Of a stretch of 64,000 nt of DNA, positions 26,651 to 34,685 are shown piece by piece; the stretch's first letter is position 1, and each line of letters starts with the position of its first letter. The DNA lies in NCBI RefSeq assembly GCF_003115855.1, contig NZ_KZ819086.1, positions 1-64,000 of the forward strand. The letters run 5' to 3'. A model generated the notes under the pieces. It searched no databases. It saw nothing but the letters and a program-made list of their open reading frames with translations, and was not told the DNA's origin. Source of the DNA: Brenneria corticis. GTDB lineage: Bacteria; Pseudomonadota; Gammaproteobacteria; Enterobacterales; Enterobacteriaceae. A program made the translations under genes and the position numbers.

Positions 26651-26923
26651 GCGCTGAGGTGGGCGTGACCGCCGGGTGAGCGACAGGACGTCGCGAAAGC
26701 CAGTGCCGCGCCGGACAAAAACGCCGGTAGCGTTTTTGAACAGCGCTTGCGCTGGCCCGTTAGGGCGAGTCCCATGGATGGGACGAGTATCCCGCGTCAA
26801 TGGCGGCCCGATCGGCGGTCACGAACGCCGAAGGCATCGCGTAGCGACGCGATTTCCGCGAAAAGCCCGGGGGCACGGGGCGGCGGCGACTGAGCCGCCT
26901 CGTGTCGGGCGCGTGCTGCGACG
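26651..26923 (+). repeat. modular dispersed repeat, copy A
   Basis: Conserved blocks in order: CGCTGAGGTGG, AAGCCAGTGCCGCG, CGCCGAAGGCATCGCGT, CGCGATTTC, AAGCCCGGG and GTCGGGCGCGTGCTGCGACG, separated by variable hairpin-forming stretches. The same blocks occur in the same order, inverted, at 58696-58895. It fills most of the 730-bp gap between hpxK and ydiL; I see no credible gene there. Reading frames across it are low-complexity Arg/Gly/Pro and not convincing. Confidence 0.82.
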
Positions 26924-27160
26924 GTGGCAGAAATCGACTGAGGTTAGTGCGCACGAAACCCTCACTGTGCTTACAGACATTCCTTTCCAGATTTGTGGGG
27001 GCCCTCAGTGGGTTAGGCCGCCTTTTCGCGTACCGCTCGCCGCCCGTCATCGACGAAAATTCCCTTCCCCCGCCAAGCGGCGCGATATTATTTTTTTCTC
27101 TTCCATTTTAAGACGGTCATCATGACTTTCTTGTAACTGCCTTGTCATTCTGCATTATTA

Positions 27161-27172
27161 TGATAACGATCA
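27161..27172. promoter_or_regulatory. TGAT-N4-ATCA palindrome upstream of ydiL
   Basis: ATGATAACGATCAT: an inverted repeat of the FNR core (consensus TTGAT-N4-ATCAA) with the outermost bases changed. It lies about 70 bp before ydiL. A Fur-type site is a second reading of the same bases (TGATAA-CG-ATCATT). Confidence 0.45.
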
Positions 27173-27241
27173 TTCCCCGTGGGGAAACAGAATGCTATTT
27201 AGTTAGCAACTCATCCAAATCATTCCTGGAGTCAGCGTATT

Positions 27242-27598
27242 ATGAACCATTTGGAACTACAGGCTCTGCGCCAGCTTTTTTTTATGAGCATCGACGAAGC
27301 GGCAAACTATATTGCGGGTGATAATGATACGGAAATGTGGCGGAAATGGGAAAAGGGAGAACGGGAAATACCCCCCGCCGTCAGAGAAACCCTGAGTCTG
27401 ATGAACAAAAAACGCAAAGAAAGGATCAGCGCCATCATTGAAAAGATAAATAATCGCATCGGGAATAACACCATGCGTTTTTTTCCCGATTATGACGCTT
27501 TTCGTTCGGTCTATACCGACGGGGATTATTTAGCGTGGAAGATATATCAATCCGTGGCGGCCGAACTCTATTCCCATAATCTGGAACGATTGTGCTAA
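27242..27598 (+). CDS. ydiL: YdiL-like helix-turn-helix protein (DUF1870)
   Basis: A 118-residue protein that starts MNHLELQALRQLFFMSIDEAANYI and ends AAELYSHNLERLC, both as in E. coli YdiL. The first half is a predicted lambda-repressor-like helix-turn-helix (IDEAANYIAGDNDTEMWRKWEKGER); the second half, KINNRIGNNTMRFFPD onward, is strongly conserved. Aca2-type anti-CRISPR repressors use the same fold, so DNA binding is likely; a target is unknown. GGAG lies 11 bp before the ATG. It heads the ydi locus and is 12 bp from the shikimate kinase gene. Confidence 0.9.
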   Translation: MNHLELQALRQLFFMSIDEAANYIAGDNDTEMWRKWEKGEREIPPAVRETLSLMNKKRKERISAIIEKINNRIGNNTMRFFPDYDAFRSVYTDGDYLAWKIYQSVAAELYSHNLERLC

Positions 27599-27610
27599 CA
27601 GGACAAATTC

Positions 27611-28171
27611 ATGATCAATACCATCATACTTGTCGGCCCGCGCGCGTCAGGTAAAACCACGGTAGGAAAGATTCTGGCGGCCCGTTTAAAACTGGATTTC
27701 ATTGATACGGATGAGGTGGTGCAGAAAAAAACCAACAAGACTATCGCGCAAATTGTCGATGAACAGGGGTGGGACAACTTTCGCATAATCGAAGGCCGGA
27801 TATTGAAAGAGGTTACCCTCTCCGGCTGCATCATTGCCACCGGCGGCGGGATGGTGATCGCGCAGGAGAACCGCAATCACATGAAAAACAAAGGTATTGT
27901 TTTTTATCTTGCGACATCCGTCGAGACGGTGGTCAAGCGCCTGCGGTCGAATCCGGCGGTGAGCCAGCGTCCCTCCCTGACGGGATTGTCGATTACCGAA
28001 GAGATTGGCGGCATTATCAAAACGCGCGATCCGCTCTATCAGGAAAGCGCTCACTTTGTGATTGACGCCAATAACGGCAAAGAGCAGGTCGCGCAGGAAA
28101 TTGACGCCATTTACCATACCTTGCTGAACGACGCCGCTAATGATGCCGCGGAGATACCGTCCCGCCCTTAA
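27611..28171 (+). CDS. aroL: shikimate kinase, AroL-like paralogue
   Basis: Phosphorylates shikimate at the 3-hydroxyl. The 186 residues contain Walker A GPRASGKTT (9-17), the DTDE substrate loop (33-36), FRIIEGRIL with the shikimate-binding Arg, TGGGMV, the LID arginine in QRPSLTG and RDPLYQE, so all known catalytic residues are present. It is closest in motif spacing to E. coli AroL (IATGGGMV, MKNKGIVFYL). E. coli has no kinase gene at this locus; here it lies 12 bp after ydiL and before the MFS and dehydrogenase genes, suggesting use of imported shikimate rather than housekeeping biosynthesis. A normal aroK is expected elsewhere. Confidence 0.9.
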   Translation: MINTIILVGPRASGKTTVGKILAARLKLDFIDTDEVVQKKTNKTIAQIVDEQGWDNFRIIEGRILKEVTLSGCIIATGGGMVIAQENRNHMKNKGIVFYLATSVETVVKRLRSNPAVSQRPSLTGLSITEEIGGIIKTRDPLYQESAHFVIDANNGKEQVAQEIDAIYHTLLNDAANDAAEIPSRP

Positions 28172-28280
28172 CGGAATAAGTTTATTTTCAGATATGGATA
28201 TTGCGGCAGGAAAATAAAGGGAAATAACGATCTCGACTGCCGCAATATTGCACGATTTGTCCTATATTATGTGTGCAAAA

Positions 28281-28296
28281 TATGACCCGAGTCATA
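28281..28296. promoter_or_regulatory. 16-bp inverted repeat upstream of ydiM
   Basis: TATGAC-CCGA-GTCATA, perfect 6-bp arms with a 4-bp centre, in the AT-rich 482-bp gap before ydiM. No known regulator is assigned. Confidence 0.45.
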
Positions 28297-28399
28297 AAAA
28301 TAAATAATATGTTTCCTTGGTCACAAAATTAAAAAAAACAACCCGGCATGAGATATTTGATGTCGGCAATACGCTTGTTTTATTTTATAAATACAGCCT

Positions 28400-28414
28400 A
28401 TAGATACAATCTAT
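28400..28414. promoter_or_regulatory. LysR-type operator candidate upstream of ydiM
   Basis: ATAGAT-ACA-ATCTAT, a perfect 15-bp inverted repeat containing the T-N11-A pattern of LysR-type binding sites. The LysR regulator at 29890-30792 is the nearest candidate partner. Confidence 0.5.
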
Positions 28415-28482
28415 GAATTAGCCATAAAAAATGAATTATTTATTGATGGGGAGAGTTGCTAGCATGGAAATACATTAAGAAA

Positions 28483-28494
28483 TGATATTTATCA
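28483..28494. promoter_or_regulatory. TGAT-N4-ATCA palindrome upstream of ydiM
   Basis: ATGATATTTATCAT, about 160 bp before the ydiM start. It has the same half-sites and spacing as 27161-27172 and the core of 38727-38738, matching the inner eight bases of the FNR consensus. Confidence 0.45.
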
Positions 28495-28653
28495 TGCGCC
28501 TAACTCATATATTTATTCGCTCTTTAAACTGATTTGCCGAATCTTCAGCGGGAGAAGGGGCGAAGTGGTGTCTGGCGGACAGTTTTTTGCGGCAAGCACA
28601 GGAAAGGAAATAGCGGCGACGCCATAAAAACATCCTTTCCAAAAAGGTTTATT

Positions 28654-29874
28654 ATGAAAAACAAGTATATAGCAACATCTTTTGGGTTATATCTCAATTA
28701 TCTGGTCCACGGCATGGGCGTTATCCTGATCAGTCTGAATATGGCCCATTTGCAGCAACAGTGGCAAACCGATGCGGCCGGGGTATCGGTAGTGATTTCC
28801 TCTCTGGGGATTGGCAGGTTAAGCGTTTTGCTCGTGGCGGGCATGCTTTCCGATCGCTTCGGCCGGCGGCCTTTTATCTATCTGGGGATGGCCTGCTATC
28901 TGGGATTTTTTCTGGGGATCCTCAGTACGGAAAGCATCGTCGTCGCCTACTGCTTTGGCTTTCTGGCGGGGATGGCGAACAGTTTTCTCGACTCCGGCAC
29001 CTATCCGACATTGATGGAAGCGTTTCCCAAGACCCCCAGTACCGCCAATATCCTGATCAAAGCGTTTGTTTCCGGCGGTCAGTTTATTTTACCGATGATC
29101 ATCAGCGTGCTGGTCTGGTTCGAACTCTGGTTCGGCTGGGCGTTCCTGATTGCCGCCGGCATTATGCTGCTTAACGGGCTGTGTCTGCTGCGATGTCCTT
29201 TTCCGCCTCACGGCTCCCGGCCCGAGGCGGAGAAAGAAACCAATATCGCCGAACCGCCGGTGGCCGAAGGCAGCAGCTGTAAGATGCTGGATCTCGTCAG
29301 CTTTACCCTTTATGGCTACATTTCCATGGCGACGTTCTATCTGGTCAGCCAATGGTTGGCGCAATACGGGCAGTTTGTGGCGGGGATGCCCTATACCTCG
29401 TCGATCAGGCTGCTGAGCATCTATACCGTGGGTTCCCTGCTGTGCGTGTTTATCACCGCCGGTCTGGTGAAGAAAACGGTCAGTTCAACCACCCTGTTGA
29501 TGTTGTATACGTTTATATCCTTCGTGGCGCTGTTGACGGTGTGTCTGCATCCTACCGTGACGACCGTGATGGTTTTCGCCTTCGTGATCGGTTTTTCCGC
29601 CGCGGGAGGCGTAATGCAACTGGGGCTGACGCTGATGGCGATGCGTTTCCCACACGCCAAAGGGAAGGCCACCGGTATTTTTTATAGCGCCGGCAGCCTG
29701 GCCACCTTCACTATTCCGTTGATCACCGCCAAATTATCGCAAACCAGCATCGCCAGTATTATGTGGTTTGACGTCGGCCTCTCGGCCGTCGGTTTCCTGA
29801 TCGCGTTGTTTATCGGCTATCGCAATATGAAGGAGCGCCGCGGCATGATAAAGATAAATCAGCTTCAGGTTTGA
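28654..29874 (+). CDS. ydiM: MFS transporter YdiM
   Basis: Inner-membrane carrier of the major facilitator superfamily with about 12 hydrophobic helices in 406 residues. It starts MKNKYIATSFGLYLNYLVHGMGV and shares long stretches with E. coli YdiM (404), e.g. motif A LSDRFGRRPF and YTLYGYISMATFYLVSQWLAQYGQF. The ATG at 28654 is chosen because homologues start there and AAGG precedes it. Substrate not proven; neighbours ydiB, aroD and a shikimate kinase point to shikimate, quinate or a related alicyclic acid. It converges on the lysR gene with only 15 bp between. Confidence 0.9.
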   Translation: MKNKYIATSFGLYLNYLVHGMGVILISLNMAHLQQQWQTDAAGVSVVISSLGIGRLSVLLVAGMLSDRFGRRPFIYLGMACYLGFFLGILSTESIVVAYCFGFLAGMANSFLDSGTYPTLMEAFPKTPSTANILIKAFVSGGQFILPMIISVLVWFELWFGWAFLIAAGIMLLNGLCLLRCPFPPHGSRPEAEKETNIAEPPVAEGSSCKMLDLVSFTLYGYISMATFYLVSQWLAQYGQFVAGMPYTSSIRLLSIYTVGSLLCVFITAGLVKKTVSSTTLLMLYTFISFVALLTVCLHPTVTTVMVFAFVIGFSAAGGVMQLGLTLMAMRFPHAKGKATGIFYSAGSLATFTIPLITAKLSQTSIASIMWFDVGLSAVGFLIALFIGYRNMKERRGMIKINQLQV

Positions 29875-29889
29875 CGCGCGATGGCCGCG

Positions 29890-30792
29890 TTACCTGAACT
29901 GCATCCGCTGGCAGGCGCTGAAGATAAACTTCTTGAACGCCAGCGCGGCGGGGGATAACGCCTGGTCTTTTCGGGTCGCCAGATGGATATAGCGCGTCGG
30001 ACCGGGATCTTTGATGCCCATGACGTGAACGTCGGCATGCGACAGCGTACCGGTGCGCGGCATAATCGCGATACCGTAATTAATGCTCACCAGCCCCGCC
30101 ATCGCCGTATCCTCCTCGACGTAACAGGCGACTTCAGGGAGCAGTTTTTTTTGCATAAACATCCTGTCGATAAACTGACGTAATCCGCTTTCCGGCGAAT
30201 AAAAGATAAACGGATAAGGGATGGCCTCCTCCAGGGCGATTTCACTTTCACGGCGCAGCGCTAATGGATGGTTGCGGGCGGTCACCAGCACCAGCTCCTG
30301 ACTGATTAACGGGATAAACTCGATTTCCGGCTCTTCCGGCGCCAGAGAACAGAGCGCCAGATCGAACTTGTTCGCCTTCAGGTCTTGCAAAATCGATGCG
30401 GTGCTCCCCTGATAAAAGCGAAAGCGTTTATTTTCATTGCCGGGGAGACGGATAAAACGGTCGATCAGCCGTGGAACGACCGTCTCTCCCATGGTGTAGA
30501 TAAACGCCAGGCTGATAACGTCCTCCTGAGCGCCGCTTATTTGGCGCAGCGCGAAACGGCCGTTTTCCAGCTCAAGCAGCGCATTTTCCACATAGGGTAA
30601 AAATATTTTGCCGCACTGCGTTATACGCACGTTCCTGCCGCATTTTTCAAATAGCGTCACCCCCAGCTCTTTTTCAAGCTCGGATATCGCATGGCTTAAC
30701 GAAGGCTGGGCGATAAACAGGCTCGACGCCGCTTCCGTATAATGCTGCTTTTCAGCCAGACGCTTAAAATAGTGTAATTGTTTTAAATTCAT
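29890..30792 (-). CDS. LysR-family transcriptional regulator
   Basis: A 300-residue LysR-type regulator: N-terminal winged helix (about 1-60; LAEKQHYTEAASSLFIAQPSLSHAISELEKELGVTLFEK) and a periplasmic-binding-like effector domain (about 90-295). It sits between ydiM and ydiN, facing away from ydiN across 677 bp. I do not recall a lysR gene at this place in E. coli K-12. Position suggests control of the two transporters and perhaps the whole ydi locus; 28400-28414 and 31321-31339 are candidate sites. A shikimate-like effector is an inference. Confidence 0.88.
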   Translation of the reverse strand: MNLKQLHYFKRLAEKQHYTEAASSLFIAQPSLSHAISELEKELGVTLFEKCGRNVRITQCGKIFLPYVENALLELENGRFALRQISGAQEDVISLAFIYTMGETVVPRLIDRFIRLPGNENKRFRFYQGSTASILQDLKANKFDLALCSLAPEEPEIEFIPLISQELVLVTARNHPLALRRESEIALEEAIPYPFIFYSPESGLRQFIDRMFMQKKLLPEVACYVEEDTAMAGLVSINYGIAIMPRTGTLSHADVHVMGIKDPGPTRYIHLATRKDQALSPAALAFKKFIFSACQRMQFR

Positions 30793-31469
30793 ACGGTTTC
30801 TCGTGGCATTAACGCGCTATTCACTCTACGGCCGAGTCATATTACCCGGCGCTGAGGGATATCCGGTCGCTCTTTGGGTATTCAACAACATCGAAGGATT
30901 ATACAGAGTGGAAGGGAAGCGCAAGGATCCCGGCGAGCGGCGTGCAAAATTATTATGCCGCCGTGCAATATAGCATGTCCTTTTTACCGCTTAAGGCAGT
31001 ATGGCGCGGTAAATAAGTTGTTAATTGAGGACGATGCCAAACGGAGATGATGATAATCGCGACCTGGCCGCCGGGTTGCGGATAAAAATATTTTACGTCA
31101 TCCATCACTATTTGGATTAAATAAGTTTTAACTACCTCGCAAAATGAAAAAATTGTGCCGCGATGCCACGGCGCGTCCTTTATCATTCTCGCCATGTGTT
31201 AATTTTGTAAAATAACAAACAAATTATCAACAAGGGAGGGGCGTTCCTTGCCTGCGCCATGCAATAAAATTGAAAACAAAAACCTTATCTTACGTGTTAA
31301 TCATTGTCATGGTTATATACATTAAATACAGGTATTAATTTAACGATGTTTTATAGGAACCGTGATTTCAACCTGACTAAAAACAGCAAAAAAGAAAAGC
31401 AAGACGGCCAGCATAATCCCGTCCGAAAAATCTATGTAATGAAAACATTAACGATAAGCGGAGAAAAGC
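30793..31469. other. 677-bp divergent intergenic region, lysR to ydiN
   Basis: AT-rich and without a credible gene. It should hold the promoters of lysR and ydiN. The only structured element I can point to is ATTAA-N9-TTAAT at 31321-31339, a palindrome with LysR-type spacing 131 bp before ydiN. Short open frames at 30953-31195 and 31304-31600 lack homology and ribosome sites. Confidence 0.5.
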
Positions 31470-32705
31470 ATGAGCCAGAACAAGGCCTTCAATACGCCAT
31501 TTTTATTAGCCGTCATCGGCATATATTTGAGCTATTTTCTTCACGGCGTCAGCGTTATTACCCTGGCGCAGAATATGACCCCCCTGGCGGAAAAGTTTAA
31601 CACCGATAATGCCGGGATTGCCTACGTGATTTCGGGAATCGGTCTGGGGAGGCTGATCAGCATCCTCTTCTTCGGCGTCATCTCGGATAAATTTGGCCGG
31701 CGCTCGGTTATTTTCCTTGGTATCGCGCTATATCTGCTGTTCTTCTTCGGCATCCTCCTCAGTCCTAATCTGATCGTGGCGTTTGTGCTGGCTTTCTGCG
31801 TCGGCGCGGCGAATGCGGCATTGGACACCGGCGGCTATCCGGCGCTGATGGAGTGCTATCCCAAAACGTCCGGCTCCGCGGTGATTCTGGTTAAAGCCAT
31901 GGTCTCTTTCGGTCAGATGTTTTATCCCATGCTGGTCAGCTACCTGCTGGTCAGTCAGATATGGTACGGCTACGCGATGATTATCCCCGGCGTGCTGTTC
32001 CTGCTGGTCACGCTGCTGGTGCTGAAGAGTAAATTCCCCAGCCAGCTGGTGGACGCCAATCTCGCCAAAGACCTGCCGCAGATGAACAGCAAGCCGCTGG
32101 CATGGCTGGAAGGGGTCGCCTCCATCGTATTCGGCGTGGCGGCATTCTCGACGTTTTATGTCATCGTGGTGTGGATGCCGAAATACGCCATGGCCTTTGG
32201 CGGCATGGGGGAGGCGGAGGCGTTAAAAACCATCTCCTACTATAGCCTGGGCTCGCTGTTGTGCGTATTTCTCTTTGCCTTCCTGCTCAAAAGTATGATT
32301 CGCCCGGTGTGGGCCAATGTCTTTAACGCCGGATTATCCGTTATTACCGGGATCGTTATTTATCTCTATCCGTCGCCGCTGGTGTGTAATGTGGGGTCGT
32401 TTATCATCGGGTTCTCCGCCGCCGGCGGGATATTACAGCTTGGCGTTTCCGTGATGTCGGAGTTTTTTCCCAAAAGCAAAGCCAAAGTCACCAGCGTTTA
32501 TATGATGATGGGCGGGTTGGCCAATTTCATTATCCCGCTGATTACCGGTTATTTGTCCACCATTGGCTTGCAATACATCATATTACTGGACGTGGTGTTC
32601 GCCAGCGTCGCGTTTATCACCGCGATAGTGGTCTTTGTTCGTTACTATAAAGTATTCAAAATTCCAGAAAACGATTTGCGTTTTGGCGAACGATTCTTCC
32701 AGTAA
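31470..32705 (+). CDS. ydiN: MFS transporter YdiN
   Basis: Second MFS carrier of the locus, 411 residues, about 12 helices, starting MSQNKAFNTPFLLAVIGIYLSYFLHG as in E. coli YdiN (421). Motif A is ISDKFGRRSV; the stretch VILVKAMVSFGQMFYPMLVSYLL is nearly identical to E. coli. It is a distant paralogue of YdiM. GCGGAG precedes the ATG. It lies 102 bp before ydiB, so uptake of a shikimate- or quinate-like acid followed by oxidation is the likely scheme; substrate unproven. Confidence 0.92.
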   Translation: MSQNKAFNTPFLLAVIGIYLSYFLHGVSVITLAQNMTPLAEKFNTDNAGIAYVISGIGLGRLISILFFGVISDKFGRRSVIFLGIALYLLFFFGILLSPNLIVAFVLAFCVGAANAALDTGGYPALMECYPKTSGSAVILVKAMVSFGQMFYPMLVSYLLVSQIWYGYAMIIPGVLFLLVTLLVLKSKFPSQLVDANLAKDLPQMNSKPLAWLEGVASIVFGVAAFSTFYVIVVWMPKYAMAFGGMGEAEALKTISYYSLGSLLCVFLFAFLLKSMIRPVWANVFNAGLSVITGIVIYLYPSPLVCNVGSFIIGFSAAGGILQLGVSVMSEFFPKSKAKVTSVYMMMGGLANFIIPLITGYLSTIGLQYIILLDVVFASVAFITAIVVFVRYYKVFKIPENDLRFGERFFQ

Positions 32706-32807
32706 TCTTATCAATAGACGCGAGCATTATCGAAAACAAATACGCCGTTATCTTGAAATATATCGGGCGTGAATCAGGCAGTATAATAATACAGTGAGGA
32801 GTTTATA

Positions 32808-33674
32808 ATGGATGTTACTGCAAAATATGAGCTGATTGGATTAATGGCATATCCCATCAGACACAGTCTGTCTCCCGAAATGCAGAATAAAGCGCTGGAA
32901 AAAGTCGGCTTACCTTATACCTATATGGCTTTCGAGGTCGACAACACCACCTTTGGCAAGGCGATTGAGGGGCTTAAGGCCTTAAAAATGCGCGGTACCG
33001 GCGTTTCCATGCCTAACAAGCAGCTGGCTTGTAAATATGTGGATGAATTAACCCCCGCGGCCAAATTGGTTGGCGCCATTAATACCATTGTAAACGACAA
33101 TGATTACCTCAGAGGATATAACACCGACGGAACCGGACATATTCGGGCCATTAAAGAAACCGGTTTTGATATTGTCGGTAAAAAAATGGTGCTGGTGGGC
33201 GCCGGCGGGGCATCCACCGCCATCGGCGCGCAGGCGGCTATCGAAGGCATCAAGGAAATCATGCTGTTTAACCGCCGGGATGAGTTCTACGAAGAGGCGC
33301 TCGCCTTTGCGAAACGGGTTAACGACAATACGGATTGTACGGTGACGGTTACCGACCTGGCCGACCAGAAGGCGTTCGCCCAGGCGATTGCCAGCGCCGA
33401 TATCCTGACCAACGGCACCAAGGTGGGGATGAAACCGCTGGAAAATGAATGCGTCGTCAGCGACAAATCGATGCTGCGCCCTGATTTGCTGGTCTCCGAA
33501 TGCGTCTACAATCCCCATATCACCAAGCTATTGCAAATGGCGACGGAGGTCGGCTGTAAAACGGTCGATGGCTATGGGATGTTGTTATGGCAGGGGGCGG
33601 AACAGTTCAAGCTGTGGACCGGGAAAGATTTCCCGCTGGAATATATTAAAAAGGTTATGGGGTTCAACGCATAA
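32808..33674 (+). CDS. ydiB: quinate/shikimate dehydrogenase
   Basis: Oxidises shikimate to 3-dehydroshikimate and quinate to 3-dehydroquinate with NAD or NADP. The 288 residues equal E. coli YdiB, with catalytic Lys71 (SMPNK) and Asp107 (NTDGTG) at identical positions and the nucleotide-binding GAGGASTAIG. The adjacent aroD links dehydroquinate and dehydroshikimate. Gap to aroD is 108 bp. This is the ring-redox enzyme of the locus and distinct from biosynthetic AroE, which should be elsewhere. Confidence 0.95.
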   Translation: MDVTAKYELIGLMAYPIRHSLSPEMQNKALEKVGLPYTYMAFEVDNTTFGKAIEGLKALKMRGTGVSMPNKQLACKYVDELTPAAKLVGAINTIVNDNDYLRGYNTDGTGHIRAIKETGFDIVGKKMVLVGAGGASTAIGAQAAIEGIKEIMLFNRRDEFYEEALAFAKRVNDNTDCTVTVTDLADQKAFAQAIASADILTNGTKVGMKPLENECVVSDKSMLRPDLLVSECVYNPHITKLLQMATEVGCKTVDGYGMLLWQGAEQFKLWTGKDFPLEYIKKVMGFNA

Positions 33675-33782
33675 TTATCGGCTACGGATTATGTCGCCTC
33701 TCTCATCGCCAAAGAGTCGCGCCTGAACGGCGGATGCGCGGTGGGTATTTATGGCCGTAAGGCATTAATGGAAGGGAAAAGA

Positions 33783-34541
33783 ATGAAAACCGTAACAGTG
33801 AAAAATGTGGTGATAGGCGAGGGCGCGCCCAAAATTATCGTCTCATTGATGGGAAAAGACGTGTCGGCGGTGAAGTCGGAAGCGGAATATTACCGCGATT
33901 TCGACTTCGATATTCTGGAGTGGCGTAGCGATCATTTTGCCGATGTGGCGAATATCGACAGCGTGATTGACGCGGCTCGCCAGCTCGGCGGCATCATTCC
34001 CCACCGGCCGATCCTCTTTACCTTCCGCACCGCCAAGGAAGGGGGGGAGAAAGAGATCTCGTCCGATGATTATATTGCCCTGAATCAAAAGATAATTGAT
34101 AGCGGCCTGGTGGACATGATCGACCTGGAGCTCTTTACCGGCGATCAAGCCGTCGGGGCGACGATAGCCCATGCCCATGCCCGCGGGGTGAAAGTCGTTG
34201 TCTCCAATCATGATTTCCATAAAACGCCGCCTAAAGAGGAGATCGTCGGCCGTTTGCGCAAAATGCAGCAGCTGGGGGCCGATATTCCAAAAATCGCCCT
34301 GATGCCGCAAAACAAAAACGATGTCCTGACGCTATTGGCCGCTACGCTGGAAATGTATGAGAAATATGCCGACCGCCCCATTATTACCATGTCTATGGCG
34401 CAGTCGGGCATTATTTCACGCTTATCGGGCGAAGTATTCGGGTCGGCGGCAACGTTTGGCGCGTTGAAAAAAGCGTCGGCTCCAGGGCAGATCGCAATTA
34501 AAGATTTGAGGGCCGTTTTAAATATATTACATCAATCATAA
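33783..34541 (+). CDS. aroD: type I 3-dehydroquinate dehydratase
   Basis: Interconverts 3-dehydroquinate and 3-dehydroshikimate through a Schiff base. The 252 residues align with E. coli AroD with His143 (SNHDFHKTP) and Lys170 (DIPKIALMPQ) at the same numbers. The ATG at 33783 gives the E. coli-like start MKTVTVKNVVIGEGAPKIIVSL; an upstream in-frame ATG would add 14 residues. As in E. coli it lies beside ydiB. It may be the only dehydroquinase and then serves biosynthesis as well. Confidence 0.95.
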   Translation: MKTVTVKNVVIGEGAPKIIVSLMGKDVSAVKSEAEYYRDFDFDILEWRSDHFADVANIDSVIDAARQLGGIIPHRPILFTFRTAKEGGEKEISSDDYIALNQKIIDSGLVDMIDLELFTGDQAVGATIAHAHARGVKVVVSNHDFHKTPPKEEIVGRLRKMQQLGADIPKIALMPQNKNDVLTLLAATLEMYEKYADRPIITMSMAQSGIISRLSGEVFGSAATFGALKKASAPGQIAIKDLRAVLNILHQS

Positions 34542-34565
34542 AACCGCGTTTATTTAAACCTTAAA

Positions 34566-34587
34566 CAGGAATCCGTCCGGGTTCCTG
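34566..34587 (+). terminator. hairpin after aroD
   Basis: CAGGAA-TCC-GTCC-GGG-TTCCTG, a 9-bp stem (one G-T pair) 24 bp after the aroD stop. There is no strong T run, so it may be a weak terminator or an RNA-stability hairpin before ydiF. Confidence 0.5.
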
Positions 34588-34685
34588 AATAAACAGCCAT
34601 ACCCGTTGGCATTCAAGCGGCAGGTGTGTTGGCTTGCTGCATCTGAAAAGTTATTGGGTATATTCGGTCATGATTAGGAGTACCT

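Noticed and set aside
26676..27125. 149-residue Arg/Gly/Pro-rich reading frame over the modular repeat
   Set aside because: It crosses the repeat hairpins and copy B does not keep the same frame; more likely non-coding.
30953..31195. 80-residue minus-strand reading frame in the lysR-ydiN gap
   Set aside because: No ribosome site, no recognisable domain, odd composition; lies where divergent promoters are expected.
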